From NCBI RefSeq assembly GCF_900112305.1, contig NZ_FOKT01000004.1, forward strand, positions 124,001 through 188,000: a DNA stretch of 64,000 nucleotides. Reading direction: 5' to 3'. The notes beneath the pieces were generated by a model. It was not told where the DNA came from. It searched no databases and was given only the letters and a program-made list of their open reading frames with translations. Shown piece after piece: positions 25,281-35,146 of the stretch (positions are counted from its first letter, which is position 1; every line of letters starts with the position of its first letter). This DNA comes from Microbulbifer thermotolerans (GTDB lineage Bacteria > Pseudomonadota > Gammaproteobacteria > Pseudomonadales > Cellvibrionaceae). The position numbers and the translations under genes are program-made.

Positions 25281-25565
25281 ATGTCAAAAGGGCATAGCTT
25301 ACAAGACCCTTACCTCAACGTATTGCGCAAAGAGCGTATCCCGGTTTCCATCTATTTGGTTAACGGCATCAAACTTCAGGGGCAAATAGAATCTTTCGAT
25401 CAGTTTGTGGTACTGCTGAAAAACACTGTCAGCCAGATGGTGTACAAGCACGCTATCTCCACTGTGGTTCCGTCCCGTGCGGTGCGCGTGCCACTGCTGA
25501 ACCCCCAGGCTCAGCAGGGCGGCGAGGGTGCCGGTGGCGAGGGCGGCGGAGAAACTTTCGGCTGA
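25281..25565 (+). CDS. hfq: RNA chaperone Hfq
   Basis: 94 residues, ATG preceded by AAGGAGA. A hexameric Sm-like protein that pairs small RNAs with mRNAs. Sm1 ([21 protein letters not shown], residues about 5-25) and Sm2 ([12 protein letters not shown], about 55-66) are intact; the distal-face [18 protein letters not shown] is canonical. The C-terminal tail is short and Gly/Glu-rich. Confidence 0.98.
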   Translation: MSKGHSLQDPYLNVLRKERIPVSIYLVNGIKLQGQIESFDQFVVLLKNTVSQMVYKHAISTVVPSRAVRVPLLNPQAQQGGEGAGGEGGGETFG

Positions 25566-25667
25566 CTCTGACCATCCCCCGGATTGAACTGCGCCTCGGC
25601 TTGCCGGGGCGCCTGTGGTTTGGCGCCATGACTTTTGGGCTTGCGGCCCCCCACAAGAGACTTCCCA

Positions 25668-26984
25668 TTGTTTTTTGAACGACCGGAATCCGGTGAGCTG
25701 GCGGTACTGGTTCACCTGGAGCTCTCCGCCATCGACAGCCCCGACGACCCGCGTGAATTCGAAGAGCTGGCGCTCTCCGCCGGCGCGGACCCTGTGGCTT
25801 TTATCTTTGGTCAGCGCGCCGCGCCGGACCCCAAAACCTTTGTCGGACGCGGCAAATTAGAGGATATACGCCAGGCGGTAGTGGATCACGGCGCGGAATT
25901 GGTGATCTTTGACCACGCCCTGTCTCCCAGTCAGGAACGCAATATCGAGCGCGAACTCAAGTGTCGGGTGCTGGACCGCACCGGATTGATTCTGGATATT
26001 TTTGCCCAGCGGGCCCGCACCCATGAAGGCAAGTTGCAGGTGGAATTGGCGCAGCTGCGACACATGGCGACACGCCTGGTACGCGGCTGGACACACCTTG
26101 AGCGGCAGAAAGGCGGTATCGGTCTGCGCGGCCCGGGCGAGACACAGCTGGAAACGGACCGCCGCCTGTTGCGGGCGCGCATCGATTCGATCGAGAAAAA
26201 GCTGGAAAAGGTGCGCCGCCAGCGGGAGCAGGGGCGCCGCGCTCGCTCGCGCGCTGAAGTCGCCACTGTATCCCTGGTGGGTTATACAAATGCCGGCAAA
26301 TCGACCCTGTTCAACCGCCTGACCGATGCCGGTGTCTATGTGCGCGATCAGTTGTTCGCGACTCTGGACCCGACCATGCGCCGGGTAGAGTTGCCCAGTG
26401 TTGGCGCCATGATACTGGCGGACACGGTCGGCTTCGTATCCCACCTGCCGCACAAACTGGTAGAAGCTTTCCGCGCCACCCTGGAGGAGGCGGGCAATGC
26501 GACCCTGTTGCTGCATGTGGTGGATGCCGCGGCGGAGGATCGGCTGCACTTGATGGAAGAGGTGCAGAATGTGCTGGAAGAGATAGGCGCGGCCGAGCTT
26601 CCACAGTTGTTTGTCTTCAACAAGATAGATCTGCTCGCTGACAGTGAACCCAGAATTGAGCGGGATGACCAGGGTCAGCCGCGCGCCGTGTGGCTATCTG
26701 CCGCCAGCGGTGCCGGCTGCGACATGCTGGTGGATGCCATTGCCGAGCGGCTCGGCGAGCAGATGGTCTCCGGCCTGCTGTTGATCCCGCCGCAGCACTC
26801 GCGCCTGCGCGCACAGTTGTATGCCATCAATGCAGTGCAGAGCGAACGCTATCGCGACAATGGTGACTGTGAATTGCAGTTACTGTTGCCGAGGGGCGAA
26901 TTGCAGCGGCTGCTGGCCCCCTATAGAGACGGTGACCAGGCGCCCCAATGGCAGCCGCGGGAAGCAGTTGGCGACCACTGTTGA
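25668..26984 (+). CDS. hflX: Ribosome-associated GTPase HflX
   Basis: 438 residues from a TTG at 25668, the point where homology begins (FFERPESGELAVLVHL); an earlier in-frame TTG at 25635 would add 11 unrelated residues, and no ATG is available. HflX splits stalled ribosomes under stress. An N-terminal HflX domain with a coiled-coil linker (LLRARIDSIEKKLEKVRRQ) precedes the G domain: G1 GYTNAGKSTLF near 206, G3 DTVGFVSHLP, G4 NKID. Clustered with hfq and hflKC as usual. Confidence 0.93.
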   Translation: MFFERPESGELAVLVHLELSAIDSPDDPREFEELALSAGADPVAFIFGQRAAPDPKTFVGRGKLEDIRQAVVDHGAELVIFDHALSPSQERNIERELKCRVLDRTGLILDIFAQRARTHEGKLQVELAQLRHMATRLVRGWTHLERQKGGIGLRGPGETQLETDRRLLRARIDSIEKKLEKVRRQREQGRRARSRAEVATVSLVGYTNAGKSTLFNRLTDAGVYVRDQLFATLDPTMRRVELPSVGAMILADTVGFVSHLPHKLVEAFRATLEEAGNATLLLHVVDAAAEDRLHLMEEVQNVLEEIGAAELPQLFVFNKIDLLADSEPRIERDDQGQPRAVWLSAASGAGCDMLVDAIAERLGEQMVSGLLLIPPQHSRLRAQLYAINAVQSERYRDNGDCELQLLLPRGELQRLLAPYRDGDQAPQWQPREAVGDHC

Positions 26985-27125
26985 AGGCCGTCCGAAAATG
27001 CCGCCGCCGGCACCGGGCCTGGCTGCAGATAAGGCGCCGCGGTGGCAGAGCGCAATAATTCACTGGCGAAGAATGCTAGAATCCGCCGATGCGTAACGTT
27101 AAATGATCAGAGTTGGAGTGTTTTG

Positions 27126-28265
27126 ATGGCCTGGAACGAACCGGGTGGTAACAACAAGGATCCCTGGGGTGGTGGAAACCGCAACGATGGCCCGCCGGAT
27201 CTCGATGAGCTGCTGCGTAAACTGCAGCAGAAGTTAAACAACCTTTTTGGTGGCGGCTCCGCTTCCGGTACCGGCGGACAGGCCAAATTCCCCTGGGCGC
27301 TGGTGCTCATCGTATTGGCGGTGCTTTATGGTGTGTGGGGCTTTTATCAGGTCAACGCCAACGAGGCCGCCGTGGTTTTGCGGCTGGGTAAATACCACTC
27401 CACACAGTCGGCGGGTCTGCACTGGAATCCGCCGCTGATCGACACCGTTACCAAGGTGAATATGACTGAGGTGCGTACAGAGCGCACCACCGGGCAGATG
27501 CTGACCAAGGACGCCAGCATCGTCGATGTGGTGCTGCAGGTACAGTGGCATATCGACGACGCCGAAGCCTATGTACTGCGCGTGCGCGACCCGCTCAAGA
27601 GTCTGCAGGAAGCCACCGACAGCGCGCTGCGCCATGTGGTTGGTTCCTCCAGTCTCAACGGCGTAATCTCACAAAACCGCACCAAAGTGTCCGCGGAGAC
27701 ACAGAAGCGTCTGCAGCGTTATTTGGACCTCTACCAGACCGGCATCCGTGTCGACGTGGTCAACCTTACTGACGCCAAGGCGCCTCGGGAAGTGCAGGAT
27801 GCCTTCGACGACGTGGTCCGTGCCCGCGAAGACGAGGTGCGGCTGCAGAACGAGGCCCAGGCCTACGCCAACCAGGTGATTCCGGTCGCGCGCGGTCAGG
27901 CCCAGCGCATGATTGAGGAAGCGGAAGCCTACAAGGCGCGGGTGGTGGAAAATGCGCGTGGTGAGGCTGTGCGTTTCGAGAAGCTGTTGGCCGAGTACGA
28001 GCGGGCTCCGGAAGTCACCCGCGAGCGCCTCTACCTAGACGCCGTGCAGGAAGTGATGGCCAGTGCCTCCAAAGTGATGGTGGATATAGAGGGCGGCAAT
28101 AACATGATGTATCTGCCCCTGGATAAACTGGCGGAGCAGAGCGGTACCCAGGCACTGCAGCGCAGAGACGTTTCTCCACAGGTGGTGGACGAGATCTATC
28201 AGCGCATCGTCGACCGCCTGCGCACCGAGGCTGCCAACAGCCGCCGCAGCCAGAATGTACGATAA
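27126..28265 (+). CDS. hflK: HflK, SPFH-family regulator of FtsH
   Basis: 379 residues from the ATG at 27126 with GGAGTG upstream. The Gly/Asn-rich cytoplasmic N-terminus (MAWNEPGGNNKDPWGGG) and one transmembrane segment (about 57-79) precede a large SPFH/band-7 domain and a helical C-terminus. HflK and HflC form a cage around the FtsH protease at the inner membrane and limit its access to substrates. hflC follows after 12 nt. Confidence 0.96.
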   Translation: MAWNEPGGNNKDPWGGGNRNDGPPDLDELLRKLQQKLNNLFGGGSASGTGGQAKFPWALVLIVLAVLYGVWGFYQVNANEAAVVLRLGKYHSTQSAGLHWNPPLIDTVTKVNMTEVRTERTTGQMLTKDASIVDVVLQVQWHIDDAEAYVLRVRDPLKSLQEATDSALRHVVGSSSLNGVISQNRTKVSAETQKRLQRYLDLYQTGIRVDVVNLTDAKAPREVQDAFDDVVRAREDEVRLQNEAQAYANQVIPVARGQAQRMIEEAEAYKARVVENARGEAVRFEKLLAEYERAPEVTRERLYLDAVQEVMASASKVMVDIEGGNNMMYLPLDKLAEQSGTQALQRRDVSPQVVDEIYQRIVDRLRTEAANSRRSQNVR

Positions 28266-28277
28266 GGGGGTGACGCA

Positions 28278-29153
28278 ATGAACAACAGAACACTGCTTAT
28301 CATCGCTGCCCTGGCGATTGGCCTGCTCGTGGTTTCTTCCAGCGCCTTTGTGGTCAAGGAAACGGAAAAGGCTGTGTTGCTGCGCTTCGGAGAAGTGATC
28401 CGCACGGATTACGAGCCGGGGCTCTACTTCAAGGTTCCGCTGATGCACGAAGTGCGCAAGTTCGATGCCCGCATCCAGACGGTAGACTCCAGTCCGGTGC
28501 GTATGCTGAACGCGGAAAACAAATTTATGATGGTGGACTCCTACGCCAAATACCGCATCTTTGACGTGGGCCGCTTCTATATCGCCACTCGCGGCGATGA
28601 ACGCAACGCGGTGCGCCTGCTGGCGGAGCAGATCAACGACCGTCTGCGCAACCAGTTTGGCGTGCGCGACTTGCACGAAGTGGTGAGCGGCCAGCGGGAT
28701 GAGCTGATGGCGGAAATCACCAAAAACCTCAATCAAAAGGCGCGCGGGGATCTGGGGGTGGAAATCGTCGATGTGCGGGTAAAACGCATCGATTTGCCGC
28801 CGGAAGTATCGGAATCGGTGTTCCAGCGCATGCGCGCCGGCCGTGAACTGGAGGCCCGCGACCACCGCGCCAAGGGCCAGGAGGCCAGTGAGCGCATCCG
28901 CGCCAACGCCGACCGCCAGAAGGTGGTAATTGAGGCCGAGGCCTACCGCAAGGCCGAGGAGCTGCGCGGTGCTGGCGATGCAGAGGCCGCCGCGATTTAC
29001 GCTGCCGCATACAGCAAGAACCCCGAGTTCTATCGCTTTACCCGCAGTCTGCAGGCCTACAAGGAGTCCTTCAAAAGCCGCTCAGACCTGCTGCTGGTGG
29101 ATCCTGACAGCGATTTCTTCCGCTATTTGAAGGATGCGGACGGCAAGCAGTAA
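28278..29153 (+). CDS. hflC: HflC, SPFH-family regulator of FtsH
   Basis: 291 residues with AAGGGGGTGA before the ATG. An N-terminal membrane anchor (about 5-25) is followed by the SPFH domain (VVKETEKAVLLRFGEV) and a long helical, Ala/Glu-rich region. Partner of HflK. In Pseudomonas a small DUF2065 gene follows; the 136-nt spacer here has room only for a terminator. Confidence 0.96.
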   Translation: MNNRTLLIIAALAIGLLVVSSSAFVVKETEKAVLLRFGEVIRTDYEPGLYFKVPLMHEVRKFDARIQTVDSSPVRMLNAENKFMMVDSYAKYRIFDVGRFYIATRGDERNAVRLLAEQINDRLRNQFGVRDLHEVVSGQRDELMAEITKNLNQKARGDLGVEIVDVRVKRIDLPPEVSESVFQRMRAGRELEARDHRAKGQEASERIRANADRQKVVIEAEAYRKAEELRGAGDAEAAAIYAAAYSKNPEFYRFTRSLQAYKESFKSRSDLLLVDPDSDFFRYLKDADGKQ

Positions 29154-29217
29154 CTGTGCCGGACAATGGCCGATAAAGCCCCTACCTTCCCGCAGGGACT
29201 TGATGGTAAAATCACAC

Positions 29218-29242
29218 AAACCGGGCAGTGCCCGGTTTTTTT
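29218..29242 (+). terminator. Intrinsic terminator after hflC
   Basis: AAACCGGGC (29218-29226) pairs perfectly with GCCCGGTTT (29230-29238) around a 3-nt loop and ends in a seven-T run (29236-29242). It closes the nnr-to-hflC transcription unit and precedes hisZ by about 47 nt. Confidence 0.88.
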
Positions 29243-29289
29243 GTGGGGGTGCAAGCGCCCCGCCATACCGCTGACAAAGCTTTTTCACC

Positions 29290-30483
29290 ATGACCCAAGC
29301 CGATCGCTGGATGCTGCCGGACGGTATCGCGGAAATCCTGCCCGCGGACGCCCTGCAGATTGAAACGCTGCGCCGCCGTCTGCTGGACCTCTACCACAGC
29401 TGGGGCTACGAGCTGGTAATGCCGCCTATGCTCGAGTTTACCGAATCCCTACTGGTCGGTATGGGGCGCGACCTGGAACTTAGTACCTTTAAGGTGACCG
29501 ACCAGCTCTCGGGGCGCACCCTGGGCATACGCGCGGATATCACGCCGCAGACGGCGCGTATAGATGCCCACAGCTTCCCCCGCGCAGGCGTCAACCGCCT
29601 CTGCTACGCCGGCCATGTGCTGCACACCCGCCCGCGCACTGCCATGGGGTCGCGCGCACCCATTCAGATCGGTGCCGAGCTGTACGGTGTCGAAAGCCTG
29701 CACGCGGATATCGAAGTCATCTCGTTGATGCTCGAAAGCCTGCAGACAGCAGGGATAGAGCAGATTCACCTGGACCTCGGGCACGTGGCGATCTATCGCA
29801 GTCTGGCCAGAGCCGCGGGCCTGGACGAAGAGGCGCAGCGCGAGCTGTTTGCCCTGTTGCAGAGCAAGGCCAGCGCGGATGTGCAGCAGTGGGTCGAAAC
29901 CAATGTCTCCGAATCCCGGGCCGCCGGGTGGCTGCGGGCTCTGCCGGGTCTCGCCGGCGGCAGTGATTGTCTGGCGAAGGCGAGAGATCTGTTTGCCGGG
30001 GCGCCAGCGGAACTGGCCGCGGCGCTGGCCGACCTGCAGACAGTGGCCGACTCCCTCGCCCAACGTTACCCATCGGTGGAGCTCTTTTTCGATCTTTCTG
30101 AGGTGCGCGGCTACGACTACGAGACCGGACTGGTTTTTGCCGCCTATACGCCGGGTTACGGCCAGGCGCTGGCCAACGGCGGTCGCTACAACGGTATCGG
30201 CAAGGTTTTCGGCCGCGACAGACCCGCCACCGGATTCAGCAGCGACCTAGTTTCACTTAATACCCTGGGCCGCACCCCGGCATCGTCCGGCACCGCTATA
30301 CTGGCGCCGCTGGCCGAGGGCGCCGAAGGCGAGACCCTGTGGCGCGCGGTGGAGTGTCTGCGCAGTGAAGGCGAGGTCGTTATATTCGCGCTGCCGGACG
30401 GAGCCGAGGACGAAGTCCTGTCCCGCTGCGACCGTACATTGTGCCTGGAGCAGGGCAGTTGGGTGGTGAAACCACGCGACTGA
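29290..30483 (+). CDS. hisZ: ATP phosphoribosyltransferase regulatory subunit HisZ
   Basis: 397 residues. A class II histidyl-tRNA-synthetase paralogue without aminoacylation activity that forms a complex with the short HisG and enables feedback control of histidine synthesis. The N-terminus (DRWMLPDGIAEILP), motif 2-like RADITPQTARIDAH and the FYD-like VRGYDYETGLVFAAY near 273 are typical. It sits immediately upstream of purA, as in Pseudomonas. Confidence 0.93.
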   Translation: MTQADRWMLPDGIAEILPADALQIETLRRRLLDLYHSWGYELVMPPMLEFTESLLVGMGRDLELSTFKVTDQLSGRTLGIRADITPQTARIDAHSFPRAGVNRLCYAGHVLHTRPRTAMGSRAPIQIGAELYGVESLHADIEVISLMLESLQTAGIEQIHLDLGHVAIYRSLARAAGLDEEAQRELFALLQSKASADVQQWVETNVSESRAAGWLRALPGLAGGSDCLAKARDLFAGAPAELAAALADLQTVADSLAQRYPSVELFFDLSEVRGYDYETGLVFAAYTPGYGQALANGGRYNGIGKVFGRDRPATGFSSDLVSLNTLGRTPASSGTAILAPLAEGAEGETLWRAVECLRSEGEVVIFALPDGAEDEVLSRCDRTLCLEQGSWVVKPRD

Positions 30484-30529
30484 TTTTGGCCGAATGCATT
30501 GATTTGGCCCGGTATCCGGGCATGCTCGC

Positions 30530-30593
30530 GGGATGGGCTGCGCCCATCGGAGCCGGTTGATGGGCACGGTTCCCGCATCCCATGGCCCATCCC
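30530..30593 (+). promoter_or_regulatory. Alternating complementary segments in the purA leader
   Basis: Four short segments can pair in competing ways: GATGGGC (30532-30538), GCCCATC (30542-30548), GATGGGC (30559-30565) and GCCCATC (30585-30591). Segment 1 pairs with 2 (3-nt loop), 2 with 3 (10-nt loop), or 3 with 4. The first and last are flanked so that GGGATGGGC can also pair with GCCCATCCC. There is no T-run. The layout resembles an attenuator or antiterminator leader, or a tandem inverted repeat; no known riboswitch was recognised. Confidence 0.4.
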
Positions 30594-30601
30594 ACAGATG
30601 A

Positions 30602-31948
<1,347 letters not shown>

Positions 31949-32044
31949 TTGACTTGTCTTATTCTGCGGCGTTGATCGTTGGGCTACATCTGGTCATAAA
32001 TTTCTGCCAGACTCAGAGTCGAAGACTTCGACAGGGAGTGTGAT

Positions 32045-32692
32045 ATGTCCTCAACCATCGCCAAGCGCTACAGTCTTGCGGAAGAAATCGCGAACAGTGT
32101 CACCCACGGTTTGGGGGCGCTGTTGGCGATTGCCGGCCTCGGTGTACTTTGCGCTTTTGCCGCCCTGCGCGGCGATGCTTGGCATATTGTCAGCTGTGCC
32201 GTATATGCCGCTACCTTGATTCTCTGTTTTGGCGCGTCCACTCTCTATCATGCGATCAGTCACGAGCGCGCCAAAGCAGTGCTGCGCACCCTGGACCACT
32301 CGGCCATTTTCCTGTTGATAGCAGGCACTTACACACCTTTCACCCTGGTGACTCTGCGGGGACCCTGGGGTTGGTGGTTGTTTGGCATTATCTGGGGCCT
32401 GGCATTGGCAGGGCTGGTGATTCAGCTTACGCCACTGAAAAAGATTCGGGCCCTGTCGATCACGCTGAGCGCGCTGATGGGTTGGGTGGTAATTGCGGCC
32501 GTTGAGCCGCTGGTGGAGCGTCTGGCGCCGGGCGGTCTTTGGCTGCTGGTACTGGGTGGCCTCTGCTACACCGGCGGCATCGTCTTCTACCTGTGGCGCA
32601 GCCTGCGTTTCCACCACGCCATCTGGCACCTCTTTGTGCTGGCTGGCGGTGTTTTGCACTTTTTTGCCGTGCTTTTCTATGTGATTCCCTAA
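32045..32692 (+). CDS. Hemolysin III / PAQR-family membrane protein
   Basis: 215 residues with about seven membrane segments. The N-terminal SLAEEIANSVTHGLGALLA, the FGASTLYHAISHERAK segment, DHSAIFLLIAGTYTPF and the C-terminal HLFVLAGGVLHFFAV carry the conserved Ser, His and Asp residues of the PAQR/YqfA (hlyIII) superfamily, thought to form a metal site in the membrane. The cellular role in bacteria is not settled despite the name. An ATG start with GGGAGTG upstream is used; it stands as its own unit. Confidence 0.9.
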   Translation: MSSTIAKRYSLAEEIANSVTHGLGALLAIAGLGVLCAFAALRGDAWHIVSCAVYAATLILCFGASTLYHAISHERAKAVLRTLDHSAIFLLIAGTYTPFTLVTLRGPWGWWLFGIIWGLALAGLVIQLTPLKKIRALSITLSALMGWVVIAAVEPLVERLAPGGLWLLVLGGLCYTGGIVFYLWRSLRFHHAIWHLFVLAGGVLHFFAVLFYVIP

Positions 32693-32791
32693 GCCAACTT
32701 GACTTGTGTCACGGCGGAGGAAATCCGCCTTTCGGCGCGGCTTCTCCCGTTCTACCCTTGAGCGAGCAACCTGTTGGCAGAAGGAATCGCT

Positions 32792-34012
32792 ATGGCCCCC
32801 AGTCGTCCGCTGTATCAATTTCCACTGTATGCCGCACTGATTGTCGCCTGGCTGTGGGCATTGCCCTTGGCCGCCATGGAAAGCGCGGATCCGGCATTTC
32901 AGAAGTGGGTAAAGGATTTTCGCAAGACCGCGATCGCGAACGGGATTTCCGGCCCGGTGTACGACCGCGCATTTGCGGGTGTCAACGCACCGGATCAATG
33001 GGTGCTGGACAAAGCCGCCTACCAGCCGGAATTCAAGGCACCCGTGTGGCAGTATTTTGACAACCGGGTACAGAAGCGCGCGGTGGCACGGGGGCGAGCG
33101 GAAAAGGAGAAGCTGCAGCCCTGGCTCGACAAAATCGAACAGCGGTATGGCGTTGATCCGAATATCCTTTTGGCGATTTGGTCGGTAGAGTCCAGCTTTG
33201 GCGCGATTCTCGATAATCAGACGGTCATGCGCAATGTGATCCGCTCTCTGGCCACTCTGGCTTACGCCGACCCACAGCGTAAGAAGTTTGGGCGCCAACA
33301 GCTGCTGGCGGCACTAAAAATTTTGCAAAGTGGCGACATCGACGAGGGCCATCTAACCGGCTCCTGGGCCGGCGCCATGGGGCATACCCAGTTTATCCCC
33401 ACCAGTTACCAGGCCTATGCGGTGGATTTGGATGGCGATGGCAAGCGCGATATCTGGAACTCTGTGCCCGATGCCCTGGCTACCGCTGCTAATCTGCTCT
33501 CGAGTAACGGCTGGCGCCGCGGCGAAACCTGGGGCTATGAAGTGACAATCCCCAAGCGCAAACTGCCCGCAGGTAAGCTGACGATCGCCGAGTGGGAAAA
33601 GCTGGGTGTCAGGCGTGCGAATGGCGAACCCTTTCCCCGTAAACAGGACAAAGCGGAACTCAAATTGCTAGATGGCCGCCAGGGTCCGGCATTCTTGATG
33701 CTGAAGAACTTCTTTGTGATCAAGCGTTATAACAATTCCGATCGCTACGCGACAGCCGTAGGCCTGCTCGCTGACCAGATAGGCGGGGCTCCCGGGCTGG
33801 TGCGCGATTGGAACAGGCCGTTCACGCCGATTGACAGCAACCAGGTGGAGGAGTTGCAGCGGTTGCTGAAACAGCGCGGGTTCTACAAGGGAGAAATTGA
33901 CGGCAAGGCGGGTGCCGGTACGCGTGCGGCGATCCGCAACTTTGAGAAGAGCGCGGGTGTGGAGGTGCTGGGCTATCCCAGCCGGGAAGTGCTGGAGCTA
34001 CTACGGGAGTAA
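32792..34012 (+). CDS. MltB-family lytic murein transglycosylase with C-terminal peptidoglycan-binding domain
   Basis: 406 residues from the ATG at 32792 (GAAGGA upstream; an earlier TTG at 32774 is less likely). Signal peptide about 1-27 with no lipobox Cys, so probably periplasmic. The SltB/MltB catalytic domain (about 30-325) has the catalytic glutamate at about 133 in IWSVESSFGAI, plus GAMGHTQFIPTSY and DLDGDGKRDIWN. A PG_binding_1 domain ends the protein (about 345-405, LQRLLKQRGFYKGEIDGK). It cleaves glycan strands to 1,6-anhydromuramoyl products. Confidence 0.93.
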   Translation: MAPSRPLYQFPLYAALIVAWLWALPLAAMESADPAFQKWVKDFRKTAIANGISGPVYDRAFAGVNAPDQWVLDKAAYQPEFKAPVWQYFDNRVQKRAVARGRAEKEKLQPWLDKIEQRYGVDPNILLAIWSVESSFGAILDNQTVMRNVIRSLATLAYADPQRKKFGRQQLLAALKILQSGDIDEGHLTGSWAGAMGHTQFIPTSYQAYAVDLDGDGKRDIWNSVPDALATAANLLSSNGWRRGETWGYEVTIPKRKLPAGKLTIAEWEKLGVRRANGEPFPRKQDKAELKLLDGRQGPAFLMLKNFFVIKRYNNSDRYATAVGLLADQIGGAPGLVRDWNRPFTPIDSNQVEELQRLLKQRGFYKGEIDGKAGAGTRAAIRNFEKSAGVEVLGYPSREVLELLRE

Positions 34013-34061
34013 TGCGTGGCTGCGGTTAATACAATGCCCCGGTGAATCAGTCACAGACAAC

Positions 34062-35087
34062 TCACGGCTTTTCAGTAAAGGCTTCACCCGCAAGGGTATC
34101 CTGCAATTCATCCAGGCGTTTCACCACCTCGTGGGGTTTGCGGAAGCTGGCTATGTGATACATGGCATCGCCTTCGTGAACCAGTGGCAGGTTGGTGCGG
34201 CCTATCACTATGCCGTCGTCATTGCTTGACACTATGTCCAGCTCATGGCCGTAAGGGTCGAGAATGGTGGCCAGCAGCTCTCCTTTTTGCACCCACTCGC
34301 CGAGCTTGCGCTCGAAGCGCACGATTCCGCTGCCACCAGCGCGTACCCAGCTGCTTTCATAGGAAATAAACGGACGCATAACCTTGCGTCCCCTGCGCAG
34401 TGGCAGCATTTTCAATTGGCGCATCACATTGAGGATGCCTCGGACACCGGAGCGGATGCATAGGTCGTCGAAGCGCAGTGCTTCACCGGCCTCGTAGAGC
34501 AGGGTTTTTACGTGTAAGTCGGTGGCTGCCTCGCGCAGGGAGCCGTCGCGCAGGTTGGCGTGTAACATTACCGGCGCTCCAAAGGCGCGGCCCAGTTCGC
34601 GGATTTCCGGGTCATCTAGATTGCCACGGATCTGTGGCAGATTACTGCGGTGTAGGGCGCCGGTGTGCAGATCTATCCCGTACTGGCATTTGGCGACTAC
34701 CTCTTGCATGAATACATAGGCCATGCGCGAGGCGAGCGACCCTTTGCTGGTGCCGGGAAAGCAGCGGTTGAGATCACGCCCGTCCGGCAGGTAGCGGGAT
34801 CTGTGTAGCATGCCGTAGACATTCACCACAGGTACTGCGATGAGGGTACCGCGCAGCGACTTGAGCGCGCGGCTGTTGATCAGACGGCTGATGACTTTGA
34901 CACCATTCAGTTCATCGCCATGAATGGCCGCGCATACGAACAAACTGGGGCCGGAACGCTTTCCACGCTGCACGTAGACGGGGATTGCCATTTCCGTATC
35001 CGTATACAGGCGTACCACCGGCAGGTCGATACGCTTGGTTTCCCCTTGTCGCACGGGGATACCGCCAATCACGAATTCCTCTGCCAT
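34062..35087 (-). CDS. Succinylglutamate desuccinylase / aspartoacylase family zinc hydrolase
   Basis: 341 residues. The M14-like zinc hydrolase fold shows ligands His56 and Glu59 in AAIHGDELNG, the substrate Arg region DGRDLNRCFPG, and the third ligand in GIDLHTG; a beta-rich C-terminal domain (about 255-330) follows. The exact substrate is unknown; members deacylate N-acyl amino acids or act with RimK-like ligases, but no rimK is nearby. It lies 59 nt downstream of the rhs gene on the same strand and may be read from it or alone. Confidence 0.88.
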   Translation of the reverse strand: MAEEFVIGGIPVRQGETKRIDLPVVRLYTDTEMAIPVYVQRGKRSGPSLFVCAAIHGDELNGVKVISRLINSRALKSLRGTLIAVPVVNVYGMLHRSRYLPDGRDLNRCFPGTSKGSLASRMAYVFMQEVVAKCQYGIDLHTGALHRSNLPQIRGNLDDPEIRELGRAFGAPVMLHANLRDGSLREAATDLHVKTLLYEAGEALRFDDLCIRSGVRGILNVMRQLKMLPLRRGRKVMRPFISYESSWVRAGGSGIVRFERKLGEWVQKGELLATILDPYGHELDIVSSNDDGIVIGRTNLPLVHEGDAMYHIASFRKPHEVVKRLDELQDTLAGEAFTEKP

Positions 35088-35146
35088 ATCCGGCTCCCTG
35101 GCCGCCGTCGTCTTTTTTGTAGGGCGTTCCTACGGGCTAGTGCACC

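Noticed and set aside
32051..33298. 415-codon open frame on the minus strand across the hemolysin III and MltB genes
   Set aside because: It spans two well-identified opposite-strand genes and the spacer between them; no recognisable domain.
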